The notes under the pieces: generated by a model
What the model was told of the DNA's origin: nothing
The model's database searches: none
What the model saw: the letters and a program-made list of their open reading frames with translations, nothing else
Position numbers and translations under genes: made by a program
Shown: piece after piece, positions 33,619 through 45,626 of the stretch
Layout: every line of letters starts with the position of its first letter
Position numbering within the stretch: the first letter of the stretch is position 1
NCBI GenBank assembly: GCA_014529385.2
Contig: CM043960.1
Coordinates: 121,493,543-121,553,542 of the forward strand
Direction of reading: 5' to 3'
Source: Adiantum capillus-veneris
Taxonomy: Eukaryota > Streptophyta > Polypodiopsida > Polypodiales > Pteridaceae
DNA length: 60,000 nucleotides

Positions 33619-36261
33619 CTAACCATGAATTTTGGTAGCATTTGGATGCCTTTTCACCGATTTCCCATTTGGTGGCCGCTTGCGGGGATCTAGGAATTAG
33701 GGTTTTTCCCAATGGTTTTCTACTGCCTTTGGACATCCAAGACTGGTCTCCTATGCTAGGGTAAGTTGCCGATGAGGTCTCATTGCTTTTGGGTTAGCCG
33801 TTAGGTGGCCACTTCTACTTGTAGGTCTCTACTGCCCGCTTTCTGTGTGAACCCTACGCTAGTTTTCACGACAAAACGAAAAACATGCGCGAAAAGCTCA
33901 AGGTGGTGAGCCTACCTCTCATGTCTGGAGCCCGTCGGGTAGTCGTGCACGTCGTAGAAGCTGCTGGAAGTTTCGTTCGCTCTAGGTGGCAGAAGCTCTC
34001 TCTCAAAAGTCAATAGTGGAAATGAGCTTAAAATGAAGTTAAAATTTCTTATTATGGAGGTTCCTGAACCAGTTTTCATGAAATTTGACATGTGCTCCCA
34101 ACTTCTTGCGAGATGCGGTTTAGGCTCAAAAATTTCTTGATTTGGACTCCATTTGCCCAGTTTACAAGAAATTTGACATTTCGGCCAAAACACGCTTTCC
34201 GCTCAAGTCTCATAATTGCACCTCCATTGTACCATAGGTTGTCCTATAGTCACTGATCATCCCCATACCTTTTGTTTTTCATTACGACCGATTTTCACTT
34301 GCTTTTTGTATTTTTGAAGTTTTTCTGCCGAAAATTAGTGAAATTAAAAGGAAACTAGCAAACTAAACCATGAAAATCTCCAAAAATCATAATAAATCAA
34401 AAACATCACCGCAAAACATTATATACACTCACATGCAATTTTTATGGCCGGATTTCTCTGTTTTACCAATATTTTGCCTGAAAAATGTTTATTTTTACTT
34501 ATATACACACACCTAAGGGCTTGATTTGGCGTTTGGCCCCATATACTTGTCTATTCATGCTATATAAGGGCATATGTACTTGGGTTAGTCCAGAAAATTG
34601 CACAATTAAACGACAACCCTTAAAATAGTCGAAAAACATGTCCCTTTTTTGCTCTTTCTTCCATTGGGTCCGCATTTGAGAATGCCTCCCCCCCTCCTAG
34701 CCGGAGTCCTCCCAAACGACAAGGTATCGCCTCGGTGTATGTGCCGTGCATGGGTTGAAAAATTGTGCTAATGCTTGGCCATGTAATGTGGCCCTATATA
34801 ATGCGCTCATTCTTCCGAGGTTGTTGAGCAAAGGCTACCACCTGTTGTTCTTGTGCATGCTGAATCTTGACTGCATTCGCATTCTAATCTATCTGCACAT
34901 TATACTCTTTTTTCCAAGGTTGTCCCAACAACATGGGATGTTGTGTGCTTTCATCCTCAACCACATAAACTTGTGTGGGTAAATATATTAATGTACTTGT
35001 ACATGCAATATAGTCCAGCCCAATGTTTTCACTCAATGTGATGTACTACTTTCCAGCACCAGTGGAGTAGGATGTAGTTGACCTTTGGGCTTGAACTGTT
35101 TGTATAATCTGTCAAAGATCAAATTTGCTTGAGCTCCAAAATCAAGAAATGCCGTCGATTCAACTTGATTGCTACCCACTTTGACTGCAATTATTGGCTC
35201 CACTGTGTCTTCATCAAAATTGGTTAGTCGAATGGCATTGATTCGCAATGGTGATCCACATTGTTGTTGTTGTCGTAGAAGCCTTCTTTTTGCAATGCGT
35301 TCTTTTGCTTCCGCTTGAGCTTCTTCTCGTACCCTCTATTTCTCCTTCATCCGTTGTTTTTCTTGATGGATTTGTTGAAGCATATCATGTGTTAGTGGTA
35401 AATGATATTTCTTTAATCGACACCCACTAATCCAATTTAGCATTTCTTCACTTGCTAATGTAGCAAGCTTGACAGCTCCGCTTTGTGATAGGTCACTAAT
35501 CACAAAGGGTCCCATCCCTCTCTTTTTAAGTTTCTTGGCATGTTGCTTCAAGTTATAAACAAGTACATAATCACCTGAGTAAACTTTATCGTGCGCACAT
35601 GCTTGTCAAAAAACTCCTTTTGTCTTCTCTTTTTAGCATAGATCAAAGCTACAGCTCTCAAGCGAAGTTCATCTAGCTTTTCAAGATCATCTATTCTTGA
35701 AGAGAGCTTATGCCCTGTCCATTCTAAGCGTTTCGCTACTCGTAGAGTTGGGATTAAAAACTCTATGGGTAATATAGCATTTAGGCCAAACACCATGTTG
35801 TACGGTGTCGTTCCTATCGATGTTTTGTAAGCTACCCTGTATGCCCATAGTGTTGAGTATAACTGCTGATCCCAGTATGTTCTTGACTCTAATACAATTT
35901 TAGTGAGAACCGTGCATAGTGTTTTATTTGTGGCCTCAGCTTGTCCATTTGCCTGTGGATGATATGGAGCAGATTTTCTATGTATGACCATGAATTCCTC
36001 TAGCAGATATTCAATGTCTTCATTAAGAAAATGTGTTCCTTGATCATTGACAATTTCTATTTTTAAATCGTATCTTAAAAAGACATTCTCATATAGAAAT
36101 TGTGCAGTGGTTCATGCATCTCCTTTTTGTGTTGCCTTGGCTTCTTCCCATTTTGTGAGATAGTCCATAGCCACAATGATATATTGGGTATGGGTGCAAT
36201 ATGCAGGTGGTGAAATAGGTCCCACAAAATCAATGCCCCATTTTGAAAATGCCGTTGCTCC
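33619..36261 (-). repeat. Tandem duplication in element C, unit 1 (2.64 kb)
   Basis: Unit 1 begins at TCCTAACCATGAATTTT (about 33618) and ends within integrase sequence at about 36261. Unit 2 starts there with the same CATGAATTTTG sequence. Unit 1 comprises a non-coding tail (33619 to about 34805) and a protease/integrase part (34815-36261). It lacks about 730 bp present in unit 2 (about 37440-38180), owing to a deletion near 34805. Confidence 0.85.
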
Positions 36262-36306
36262 TACCCATGAATTTTGCATTTGGGTGCCTCTCTGCCGATT
36301 TACCAT
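35033..36306 (-). pseudogene. Unit 1 copy of integrase C-part and second protease
   Basis: This is the duplicated fragment of element C's pol. The integrase part (35548-36306) includes KWGIDFVGP with the first Asp and AFSKW just upstream, and NGQAEATN carrying the catalytic Glu. After the shared frameshift near 35575, 35336-35551 gives the GPFVISDL module. The protease part (35033-35248) has its catalytic motif changed to D-F-G (FLDFGAQANLI), so this copy is inactive. It shares a TGA after QKGDA and a frameshift with unit 2, which means those lesions predate the duplication. Confidence 0.85.
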
Positions 36307-39300
36307 TTGGTGGCCTCTTGCGGGGCTCTAGGAATTAGGGCTTTTCCCGATGGTTTTCTATTGCCTTTGGGCATCCAAGTCTGGTCTCCTATGCTAGGGT
36401 AAGCTGCCGACCGATGAAGTCTCGTTGCTTTTGGGTTAGCCGTTAGGTGGCCACCTCTACTTGTAGGTCTCTACTACCCGCTTTCTGTGTGAACCCTACG
36501 CTAGTTTTCGTGACAAAACGACAAACATGCGCGAAAAGCTCAAGGTGGTGAGCCTACCTCTCATGTATGAAGCCCGTCGGGTAGTCATGTGGGTCGTAGA
36601 AGCTGCTGGAAGTTCCGTTCGCTCTAGGTGGCAGGAGCTCTCTCTCAAAGGTCAATAGTGGAAATGAACTTAAAATGAAGTGAAAATTTCTTATAATGGG
36701 GGTCCCCGAACCACTTTTCATGAAATTTGACATGTGCTCCCAACTTCTTGCGAGATGCGGTTTAGGCTCAAAAATTTCTTGATTTGGCCTCCATTTACCC
36801 AGTTTTCGAGAAATTTGACGTTTCGGTCAAAATCTGGCCAAAACACGCTTTCCGCTCCAGTCTCATAATTGCACCCCCATTGTACCATAGGTTGTCCTAT
36901 AGTCACTGATCATCCCCATATTTTTTGTTTTTCCTTACGATCGTTTTTCACCTGCTTTCTGTCGAAAATTAGCAGAAAATTTTTTAAAAAAGTAAATCAA
37001 ACCTAGAAAATCCCCAAAAATCATAATAAATCAAAAATATCACCGCAAAATATTATATACACTCACATGCATTTTTTATGGCCGGATTTCTCCGTTTATC
37101 AATATTTTGTACGAAAAATGGCTATTTTTACTTATATACATACACGCAGGGGCTTGATTTGGCGTTTGGCCCCATATACATGTAGATTCATGCTGTATAA
37201 GGGCATATGTACTTGGGTTAGTCCATAAAATTTTGCAATCAAACAACAACCCTTACAAATAGTCGAAAAACATGCCCTTTTTTGCTCTTTCTGCCATTGG
37301 GTCTGCATTCGAGAATGCCTCCCCCCTCCTAGCCGGAGTCCTCCCGGACGACAAGCTATCGCCTCGGTGTATGTGCCGTGCACGGGTTGAAAAAATTGTG
37401 CTAATGCTTGGCCGTGTAATTGGCCCTATTTTATGCATACTCGGTCAATGCATGGAAAAATTAATGCTGTGCATGAGAAGGGTATAAGCAAGATGCTTAT
37501 TGGCATTCGCCGTCGAGGTTTCCTGTTTGTTTTGCAAGTAAAAGCTATAACTCTACTGCTCTTTGTTTGATTTTCTTTCTTGCAAAAGTCGCTTGCTTTG
37601 CCGCTACTATTGATATGGCCATAGTTGTCTCCTTGGAGAGAATTTTCGTGGCTGAATTGGCCGTAGACCTTGTCTCTTTTGCTTTCCATTTGTAGCTTTG
37701 TTTTACCGGTCTTTGTAGGTTTATTGCTACTTCCTTGGTTGCCATTGTTTTGTTGCTGATTGGCATCCACATAAATCGGTTTGCCGGTTTCATATGCAGT
37801 TGTCTGCCTTCCGATGTTGCTTGTATTGAAGGGAGTTCCTTTTGCTTCGATTTCGGGATCCAGATGCGAGTCGTATTTGAGTTGTTGCTGAGCATTTTAT
37901 TTGGGATCCATATCTATTTTATTCCGTTGGTTTTTGGTTGAATTATCTGCTTCGGTTGCATTCTTCCGTTGTATTGTGGTTTGTGTGCTATGTCATTTAT
38001 ATCCTTCCGCAGCCATACTTGTTTTTCTTGTGTTGCTAACTCTGATCTTTGCACTGCGGTCGGTGAATTTTTATACTTGTAGTGAACAATGTTGGCAGGT
38101 ACTTGTTTCTTTGCCATGAGTAACGTATTGTTCTTTGGTGGCACCCTTCCTTTTGGCTTTTTGTCCAGTGATTGCATTGCTGGCAACTGATTCTTCCGTG
38201 GTTGTTGAGCAAAGGCCAACACCTGTTGTTCTTGTACATGTTGAATCTTAACTACATTCGCATTCCAATCTATCTGCACATTGTACTCTTTTTGCCAAGG
38301 TTGTCCCAACAACATGGGGTGTTGTGTGCTTTCATCCTCGACCACATAAAATTTTTGTGGGTAAATATATTGATGTAGTTGTACATGCAATATAGTCCAG
38401 CCCAATGTTTTTAGTGAATGTGATGTACTACTTTCCAGCACTTGTGGAGTAGGATGAAGTTGACCTATGGGCTTGAGCTGTTTGTATAATCTGTCAGAGA
38501 TCAAATTTGCTTGAGCTCCAGAATCAAGCAATGCCGTCGATTCAACTTGATTACTACCCACTTTGACTACAATTATTGGCTCCACTGTGTCTTCATCAAA
38601 ACTCGTTAGTCGAATGGCATTGATTTGCAACGGTGATCCACATTGTTGTTGTTGTCGTAGAAGCCTTCTTTTTGCAATGCGTTCTTTTGCTTCTGCTTGG
38701 GCTTCTTCCCGTACCCTCTGTTTCTCCTTCATTCGTTGTTTTTCTTGATGGATTTGTTGAAGCATATCATGTGTTAGTGGTAAATGATATTTCTTCAATT
38801 GACACCCACTAATCCAATTTGGCATTTCTTCACCTGCTAATGTAGCAAGCTTGACAGCTCCGCTTTGTGATAGGTCACTAATCACAAAGGGTCCCATCCC
38901 TCGCTTTTTAAGTTTCTTGGCATGTTGCTTCAAGTTATAAACAAGTACATAATCACCTGAGTGAACTTTATCGTGCGCACATGCTTGTCAAAAAACTCCT
39001 TTTGTCTTCTCTTTTTAGAATAGATCAAAGCTACAGCTCTCAAGCGAAGTTCATCTAGCTTTTCAAGATCATCTATTCTTGAAGAGAGCTCATGCCCTGT
39101 CCATTCTAAGCGTTTCGCTACTCGTAGAGTTGGGATTAAAAACTCTATGGGTAATATAGCATTTAGGCCAAACACCATGTTATACGGTGTCGTTCCTATC
39201 GATGTTTTGTAAGCTACCCTGTATGCCCATAGTGTTGAGTATAACTGTTGATCCCAGTATGTTCTTGACTCTGATACAATTTTAGTGAGAACCGTGCATA

Positions 39301-39633
39301 GTGTTTTATTTGTGGCCTCAACTTGTCCATTTGCCTATGGATGATATGGAGCAGATTTTTTATGTATGACCATGAATTCCTCTAGCAGATATTCAATGAC
39401 TTCATAAAAAAAGTGTGTTCCTCGATCACTGACAATTTCTATTGGTAAACCATATCTTACAAAATCATTCTCATACAAAAATTGTGGAGTGGTTCATGCA
39501 TCTCCTTTTTGTGTTGCCTTGGCTTCCGCCCATTTTGTGAGATAGTCCTTAGCCACAATGATATATTGGGTATGGGTGTGATATGCAAGGGGTGAAATAG
39601 TCCCCACAAAATCAATGTCCCATTTTGCAAATG
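36262..39633 (-). repeat. Tandem duplication in element C, unit 2 (3.37 kb)
   Basis: This is the partner of 33619-36261, in the same direction and directly adjacent. The tail portion 36262 to about 37430 aligns to 33619 to about 34800, and 38185-39633 aligns to 34810-36261. The extra 730 bp encodes the Gln/Asn-rich region after the second protease. Confidence 0.85.
37426..38933 (-). pseudogene. Element C second retropepsin-like domain after integrase
   Basis: The 339-codon frame 37914-38933 starts with the integrase C-terminal module (MGPFVISDL, then QLKKYHLPL). A charged helix follows at about residues 60-95. A second aspartic protease domain then has ESTALLDSGAQANLISD with D-S-G at 137-139 and HPMLLGQPWQ near 206-213, the paired hallmark of retropepsins. 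It continues into a Gln/Asn/Lys-rich region, shifted near 37900, to about 37426. The element also has a normal protease between gag and RT (48643-49161), so this one is additional. A function as a second processing enzyme is inference; the motif pair is directly visible. Confidence 0.8.
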
Positions 39634-40290
39634 CCCTTGCTCTGATCATTGGCCGTAGTGGCATCTCATCGCTCTTTATCGGCACCTTGGTGCGTTGACA
39701 AGCGTCACAACGCTTTACAAACTCGTCAGCATCCATATGTAATGTAGGCCACCATATTCCTGCGGTTAAGATAATTTTTGCCGTCTTATCACCTGAAAAA
39801 TGGCCTCCACTTATGCCCATGTGCGTGTTCTAGAATCAGCAGGTATTCACTTTCACTTGCACAGATTCTAAGTTGAATGTACTTTCCTCGCTTATAGTTA
39901 GTTCCCAATTAACTGAAAGCCACGAGCCTCCAGCTCTATAGCCCTTTTCCGTGCTCTTGTTATGTCTTGTGGTTAAGAAATCAATGATATATTGACTCCT
40001 TGCAGGTGCAATGTTTACTTGAAACAATGTGGCATGATCCACTGGTCGGTTGGCACTGCATATAGCACAATTGTTAACATAAGCATGTGTGTCCGCGTAC
40101 ATAGTTGGCCAATAAACCCCTAACTGTTTCAGTCTCTGGTGTGTTTTCACTGTTGAACAATGAAATGGACAATCTTGGACATGCGCTTCATCAAGATAAC
40201 ATGCGAATTCCTTCGTATTTATACATAGTCGTAGAATCTGGTCCGATCCTAGATGATACAGTCGTCCTGCAATCAATTGGAAGTTTTTGT
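38930..40290 (-). pseudogene. Element C integrase with two successive zinc-binding modules
   Basis: Reading right to left, a first H2C2 module is EAHVQDCPFHCS...NNCAICSAN (40120-40220 region). About 100 residues later comes a second, GGHFSGDKTAK...VKRCDACQRTK (39670-39810). The second is followed directly by the catalytic core: DIDFVG, IVSDRGTHF, and NGQVEATN with the Glu. Lesions are stops near 39835, a TGA after QKGDA (39494), a CAG-to-TAG change in the YHPQANGQ motif (near 39340), and a frameshift near 38965. Integrases normally carry one such zinc module, so the pair is notable. Confidence 0.85.
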
Positions 40291-40298
40291 CGAATTGT

Positions 40299-41339
40299 TT
40301 ATTGTTTGGATCTGTCTTCCGCGTTATCAAACCTACCTCGAAAGGAAAGAATGCTAACAATTTCCTGAGACCATTTGGGTATCATTTCAATATTGAAAAG
40401 ATAAGCATCTGGTATATCATCATCTACTCCTTCAGGAGCTTCCCCGTTGTGTAGCCTTGAAAGATGATCCGCCCGTAGATGAGTTTTACCCTTTTTGACT
40501 ACCACTGTGAAATCAAACTCTAGCAATATAATAAACCAGCGTACAATCCTCCCAGTATTGCATGGTTTATTAACCAGATACAAAGATCTGTGAAGAACAC
40601 AAATTTGTTTGCGAGCAAATAATGCCGAAATTTCTTTACAGCATAAATCATTCCTAACCCCTCTCTTTCAGTGGTTGTGTAGTTATTTTCCGCACTATTT
40701 AACTGTCGGCTTGCATAACAAACTGGAAAATCCATTGTTCCATCTCTAGGTTGAGCCAGAATACTCCCGATTGCATATGCAGATGTATCAATGTGAGCAT
40801 AGAATATCTTTTCCAAATCTGGTGCTTTAAGTACAGGTGCTGATACAAGGTTTTCCTTCAGCTTTTGGAATGAAGTTTCACACTCCTCAGTCCAATCAAA
40901 ATTGACTAACAAACGATACACAGGTTGTGCGATGACTGCATACATATATATGAATCTTCGATAATACCCGTAGTGTCCCATGAAGGATTGCACTTGTTTC
41001 GCATTAGTAGGCCTGGGCAGGTCTACTATGACTTTGATTTTTTCTAGGTCTGTGGTTATGCCATTTCTTGAGACAATGTGTCCTAAGATGCAGCCTTGCC
41101 TAACCATAAAAATACACTTTTCCGGGTTCAGACAGATTTGATATGTTCTGCATTTTTCAAATACCTTTTGAAAATGGTTAATATGTTCCTCTCGTAGAAG
41201 AGAGTGTACACAAAGATCGTCCATGTATATTTCTAAGAATATTCTTAGGTATTCTTTGAACGCATGCGTCATTAACCTTTGAAAGGTAGCTAGGGCATTA
41301 GTTAAACCAAAAGGCATAACTCGATACGCATATATTCTC
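40299..41339 (-). pseudogene. Element C reverse transcriptase (C-terminal part) and RNase H
   Basis: This continues the RT cut by element [10 protein letters not shown], then the catalytic YMDD near residues 31-34 of the open stretch (about 41216-41227), then GHIVSRNGI and the connection domain. RNase H follows with AHIDTSAYAIGS, YASRQLNSAENNY and the final LRADHLSRLHN, split by a frameshift near 40560. YMDD-LCVHS is typical of the Tat/Athila branch rather than the chromovirus FFDD. The N-terminal half lies at 47218-47600. Confidence 0.9.
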
Positions 41340-41344
41340 CATTC

Positions 41345-42633
41345 TGTAATGGAATTGGCCTATTTAATTTGAGAGTAGCGGAAATTAATGAGAGTACTTT
41401 TGAGAAATGACTTTGTGAGCATAGCGGGTGAACATAATTGAAGATAGCAACATAATCATAACAATTAGTTAACTTGGCATGAACAATACTTTTGCAAGAG
41501 AGAGAATTTAGAGAACATGACAACAATTGAGAACCGGATTTATGTGGAGCCGGTCCTCCCTCCAATAGGCATTTGTATTATGATTTCTCCCATTAAGAGA
41601 TACTTGTTACAATACAATCTTTGTGTTCCTTGTGACCTAGGTGATGCAATGAAGATGGAAAGCTTCATGCATCACAAACATAACATAAACTTGAAGAAAG
41701 CTTTAACTATCCCAAGCCTCACTCCCAAGACCTCAAACACCTTCGAAGGTGGAGAGAAGCAGGGAATGAGGGTAGGGAAGAGGAAGAAGAAACATTTCGT
41801 AGGAGAAAGAATTAGTTCCTCACTTATCATAACTCTTGTGCTACCATACATAATAGCATAGTAATGAAGAAGAAGGAGATGGCAAGCTTAAGCATTGAAT
41901 CATGGCTCTTGGTTGGATTTGCACTTCATATCCAAGACTGTTGGTGTAGGCTCTCAACCTCTACTTGCTTGGAGAAGGAGAGGGAGCTCTTGCACTTTGC
42001 ATAGCACACAATGAGAGTGTTTGTGAGTGTGTATGGGTGAGTATACCCCCTAAGCAACCCCCCTCCTTGCTAGGTCAACCCCCTCTTCTAGCTCATCATT
42101 GAAGCTCATTGGCTCATGCCAAGCCTAGCCAATCACAAGCTTGAGCCATTTCTAGCAATAGGTGTAGTCTTGGGACAAGTGCCCCCCTTTCCCCTTTGAG
42201 AGAGAGGACTTGATAAATGCAAAAACAATTTGATAATTGTTGTAAATTACCATTGGACCCCTTTTAATCCTAGCCAATAGAGTTCAAGCACCTCATGGAG
42301 GTAACATGGGTAGGGCTTGACATGTGTCCCTGTTGCCTCTTTAATCTTGGGCTTTCCTTGAGAGTGTGTGTGTGTGTGTGTGTGTTCTCTCTCTAGCCCC
42401 TAAGAAAAGGGCTCACCCTCCTCTTTGTAGGGATCTTTTTGACCTTTGGTGCTCAAGCACCTTAGTCATCAAGCATGACTAAGCTCTTGGAATAGGGGTG
42501 TTCCCACAAGCATCTCAGGCAAGCATGTCAAAGCACCTCAAGCACCTTAATCATGCAGCAGGTCAAGTACCTCAAGCACCTTAATCAAGCACCTCAAGCA
42601 TGACAAGCACCTCAAGCACGACAAGCACCTCAA
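41345..42633 (-). repeat. Element E 3' LTR, truncated
   Basis: 1,289 bp remain of a roughly 1,573-bp LTR. It ends at CCTCAA (42628-42633), where sequence jumps directly into RT. It contains a TG microsatellite near 42364-42385 and the AAGCACCTC cluster near 42531-42633. Confidence 0.92.
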
Positions 42634-43200
42634 TGCTTGAAAAATCACTTGGAGATGTTTCTTATGTTCCTCCAAAGACTTGGAGTAGATGATGATATCA
42701 TCAAAGAACACTCCAGTGAATTTGCGGTATGGTCTAAAAATTTTCTCCATCAAACGATTGAACGTAGCTGGTGCATTAGTCAAGCCAAAAGGCATGACTA
42801 GATATTCATAAAGACCAAACGTTGTGCGAAACGCGGTCTTTAAGATATCTTCATCCACTATCCTTATTTGATGATAGCCACTCTTAAGGTCAATCCTACT
42901 GAAGTAGGTCGAGCCTTGTACCTTATCAAACAGATCTTCTACCTGAGGTACGGGAAATATGTTTTTGATAGTGATATGGTTTAGTGCTCGATAGTCCACA
43001 CACATACGGTATGTACCATCTTTCTTTTGCACTAAAAGGACTGGAGAACAAAAGGGAGAGGAACTAGGCCTCACCATCCCTTTGTCTACCAACTCTTGTA
43101 CTTGCCTCATGATCTCCTCTTGTTGAGCTTGTGAGACTCGATAAGGAGGCTTGTTAGGTGGTGAGCTTCCAGGAAGCAGCTCAATGCGATGGTCATCATC
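42634..43200 (-). pseudogene. Element E reverse transcriptase fragment
   Basis: This is the N-terminal two-thirds of RT with [23 protein letters not shown] and an intact catalytic FFDD. It stops at VIFQALR, where the deletion junction fuses it to LTR sequence. A TGA near 43207 (CGA in A1) separates it from the protease part. Confidence 0.92.
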
Positions 43201-43203
43201 CCC

Positions 43204-44560
43204 TCATTTTGGAGGTAAGTCCATAGGGATATCATCGATGAACACATCTTGGAATCCTTTTAGAAAATTAGACAAGTCTAACTCTTCTTGATTCCTACCA
43301 TTTACATTTGATGAAACATTAGTATCTTTTAGAGACTCTTTGACAAAAATCATGTATGCAGAAACTGAGCTCTTCATTGACTTATCAAAAGCAAGAGGAT
43401 TTACAAGTGTAATAGTGCGACCACGCTCACTAGCATCTATATACATGTTCTTTACCCTGTATAGGTGAAGTAGATTCTCCTTTCAGGGAACTTCATGTTG
43501 GCAGCCATGCGATCAAACCATGGTGCCCCTAGGATAACATCCTCATGTTAGAGAGGATAGATGAAGAAGTCTTCTTTGTCGACATATCTTTGGACATGAA
43601 GCCTCAACTTCCCAATCAAGGGAGTAACGGACGCTTGTTGTCCCTTGAAAGCTACATCAGCCACTACTATATCTCCCATCTCAAAAGCTCGAATGCCCAA
43701 CTTGGTGGCCAACTCTGTTGATATGAAGTTGAGAGTAGAGCCAGGGTCAAACAAGATGAAGGCATCATGCTCTCTTACCTTTCCCCAAGCATAGGAAAGT
43801 GATGATCCTTTGCAATGAGCATCCTCTTTTGGAGCTTCGATGGTGGAAGCCGTAGGAGTCTCATTGCGAGTATTCTTCTTGGGGCAAGAACGATAGCCAT
43901 GCCCTTGCTCCCCACACTTGAAACACTTATGGTCCTTGCGAAAAGCTTCAAGCTCTTCAGGAAAGAGTTTGTTTTTACCTTTGTAAACTCCCTTCTCCTT
44001 GGACCGATTGTTGTTGTTGTTGGAATTGACTTGGGAAGTATTTTGAACATTGGTTTTCCCCTTTGCATCATTTTTGTCTTTGTTTTCCATGGGCTTGACA
44101 TTACGTCTAGCCCCTTGATGGAAATTGATGCGTGAAGCAACCATGGTGTGATGGATTACTTCGCTAATAGTACCAGGCCGTTGAGAGTTGATGTATTCGG
44201 CCATCTCTTTAGGTAATCCCGCACAGAATTGCTGCCTTTGCTCGGCAAAGTCTATCTTTTGAAAGACAGTAGCCTTGCGATGTAAATCCCAAAACTTTTC
44301 TACATATTTGTGGATAGACTCATGGGAGAGGAGCTTTAAGCTTCGCCATTTGGTAAGCACTTTGTCCTTTGCATCGCTTGCAAGGAATTGCTTCATGATG
44401 GAAACTCGTAGAGTTTTCCATGTCTTTGGGGCTTCACCATTTCTACGAAGGCTAGCCCACCATTGACGAGCTGATTTTTGGAAGTGCATAGCTACATGGC
44501 GTAGCTTAGAGGACTCTTTGAAGCCCTCATCTCCAAAGGCCACATCAAATTTCTAGATGA
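43204..44560 (-). pseudogene. Element E gag C-part and protease
   Basis: The frame 43548-44543 carries the gag core (ARQWWASLR), a CCHC knuckle (CFKCGEQGHGYRSC) and the first protease hallmark LFDPGSTLNFIS, again D-P-G. The second part (43204-43446) continues after a frameshift near 43460 and a TAA at 43548. A TAG near 44553 (CAG in A1) breaks the gag upstream. Apart from the lesions it aligns to A1 residue by residue. Confidence 0.9.
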
Positions 44561-45225
44561 AGGCCAACACTTTGTTGGTAGCACCGAAGGTGCCATCATA
44601 GGTGAGAAAAGAGATACTCTTTCCTCCCTCCTTGAACTTCTTTAGCTTTTGTGACCTTCACCATGCAGGAAATGATTTGCGATGTCCTCCCCTCTTGTAT
44701 TCTCTAGGAGAATAGCCATAACTTTCGTCGGAAGAGGAGGAAGGTGAAGAAGAAGGAGAAGAGGGTGACCTCTTCCTAGCCATTTTCTTCCTTTGTTTCC
44801 TCTCTTGCCTTTCAGAGTGATGAGGAGAAGGACTATTTGTTGATCTTTTCCTCTTGGGAGGAGTGGGCGATCGTCTAGACCGCCGTCTTCGTGGAGCCAC
44901 GTCTTCGTGGAGCCACATCTTCAGAGGAACTTAAACTTTCATTGCTTTCTTGCTCTTTGGATTCCTCCTCTCGAATGGGAGAGAGTCTTCTTTTGGGGGT
45001 ATCTTCAAGAGGCCTCCTAAGCTCTCTCTCCTCTTGGAGAGGAAGGGAAATTCCATAAGCACGAAGTTGTTGAGTAACTTCGGCTTGCGAAGCAGGGTTG
45101 CCCATAGCTTGCTGCAACCTAGTAACGAGATAATTCACAAACATGGGAGCATCATCATTAGCACCTTCATGTGCAAAATCAAAGCTATCAATGTTCATTC
45201 TACTCTCTTGATTATTGTCAGCCAT
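44561..45225 (-). pseudogene. Element E gag N-terminal region
   Basis: The start is the MADNNQES ATG (45223-45225), shared with A1 and A3. An in-frame upstream ATG at 45267 exists only in this copy. The LQQ codons that are LxQ with TAG in A1 are intact here. A 16-bp tandem duplication near 44885-44915 (CTTCGTGGAGCCACGT) shifts the frame in the Arg-rich segment. Confidence 0.87.
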
Positions 45226-45626
45226 GTTAACAAAATTTATGTATGTACTTAGTGTATGCTTTGGCAATTCAAAACCTTAGTTGCCACTCCTCTTAGCCTT
45301 TGAAAATCGGCTCTTAAGTATCTACACCCATGGCTCAAAGTGGTTAATTATAGAGAATAGAGGAGTAGGTCTAACATAGCAGAGTTGCCAAGGGCTAGCT
45401 CCTTTCGGACTTCTTATGGCTCAATAATGGTAAAGCCGTAGGCAAGTCTAAAAAGACTCCATTATTAAGTCCAAAGCTCACGAGGTGTGCACCATCCCCC
45501 ACATAGTGGGCTCAACAAAACCAATATTAGATCCCAGTTCCACTTACCCTAATATAATTAACAACATCAACCATTTATAGGCTACTTAACGACCTCTCTT
45601 CTTAAGCAAGAAAAGCGAAACCAAAT

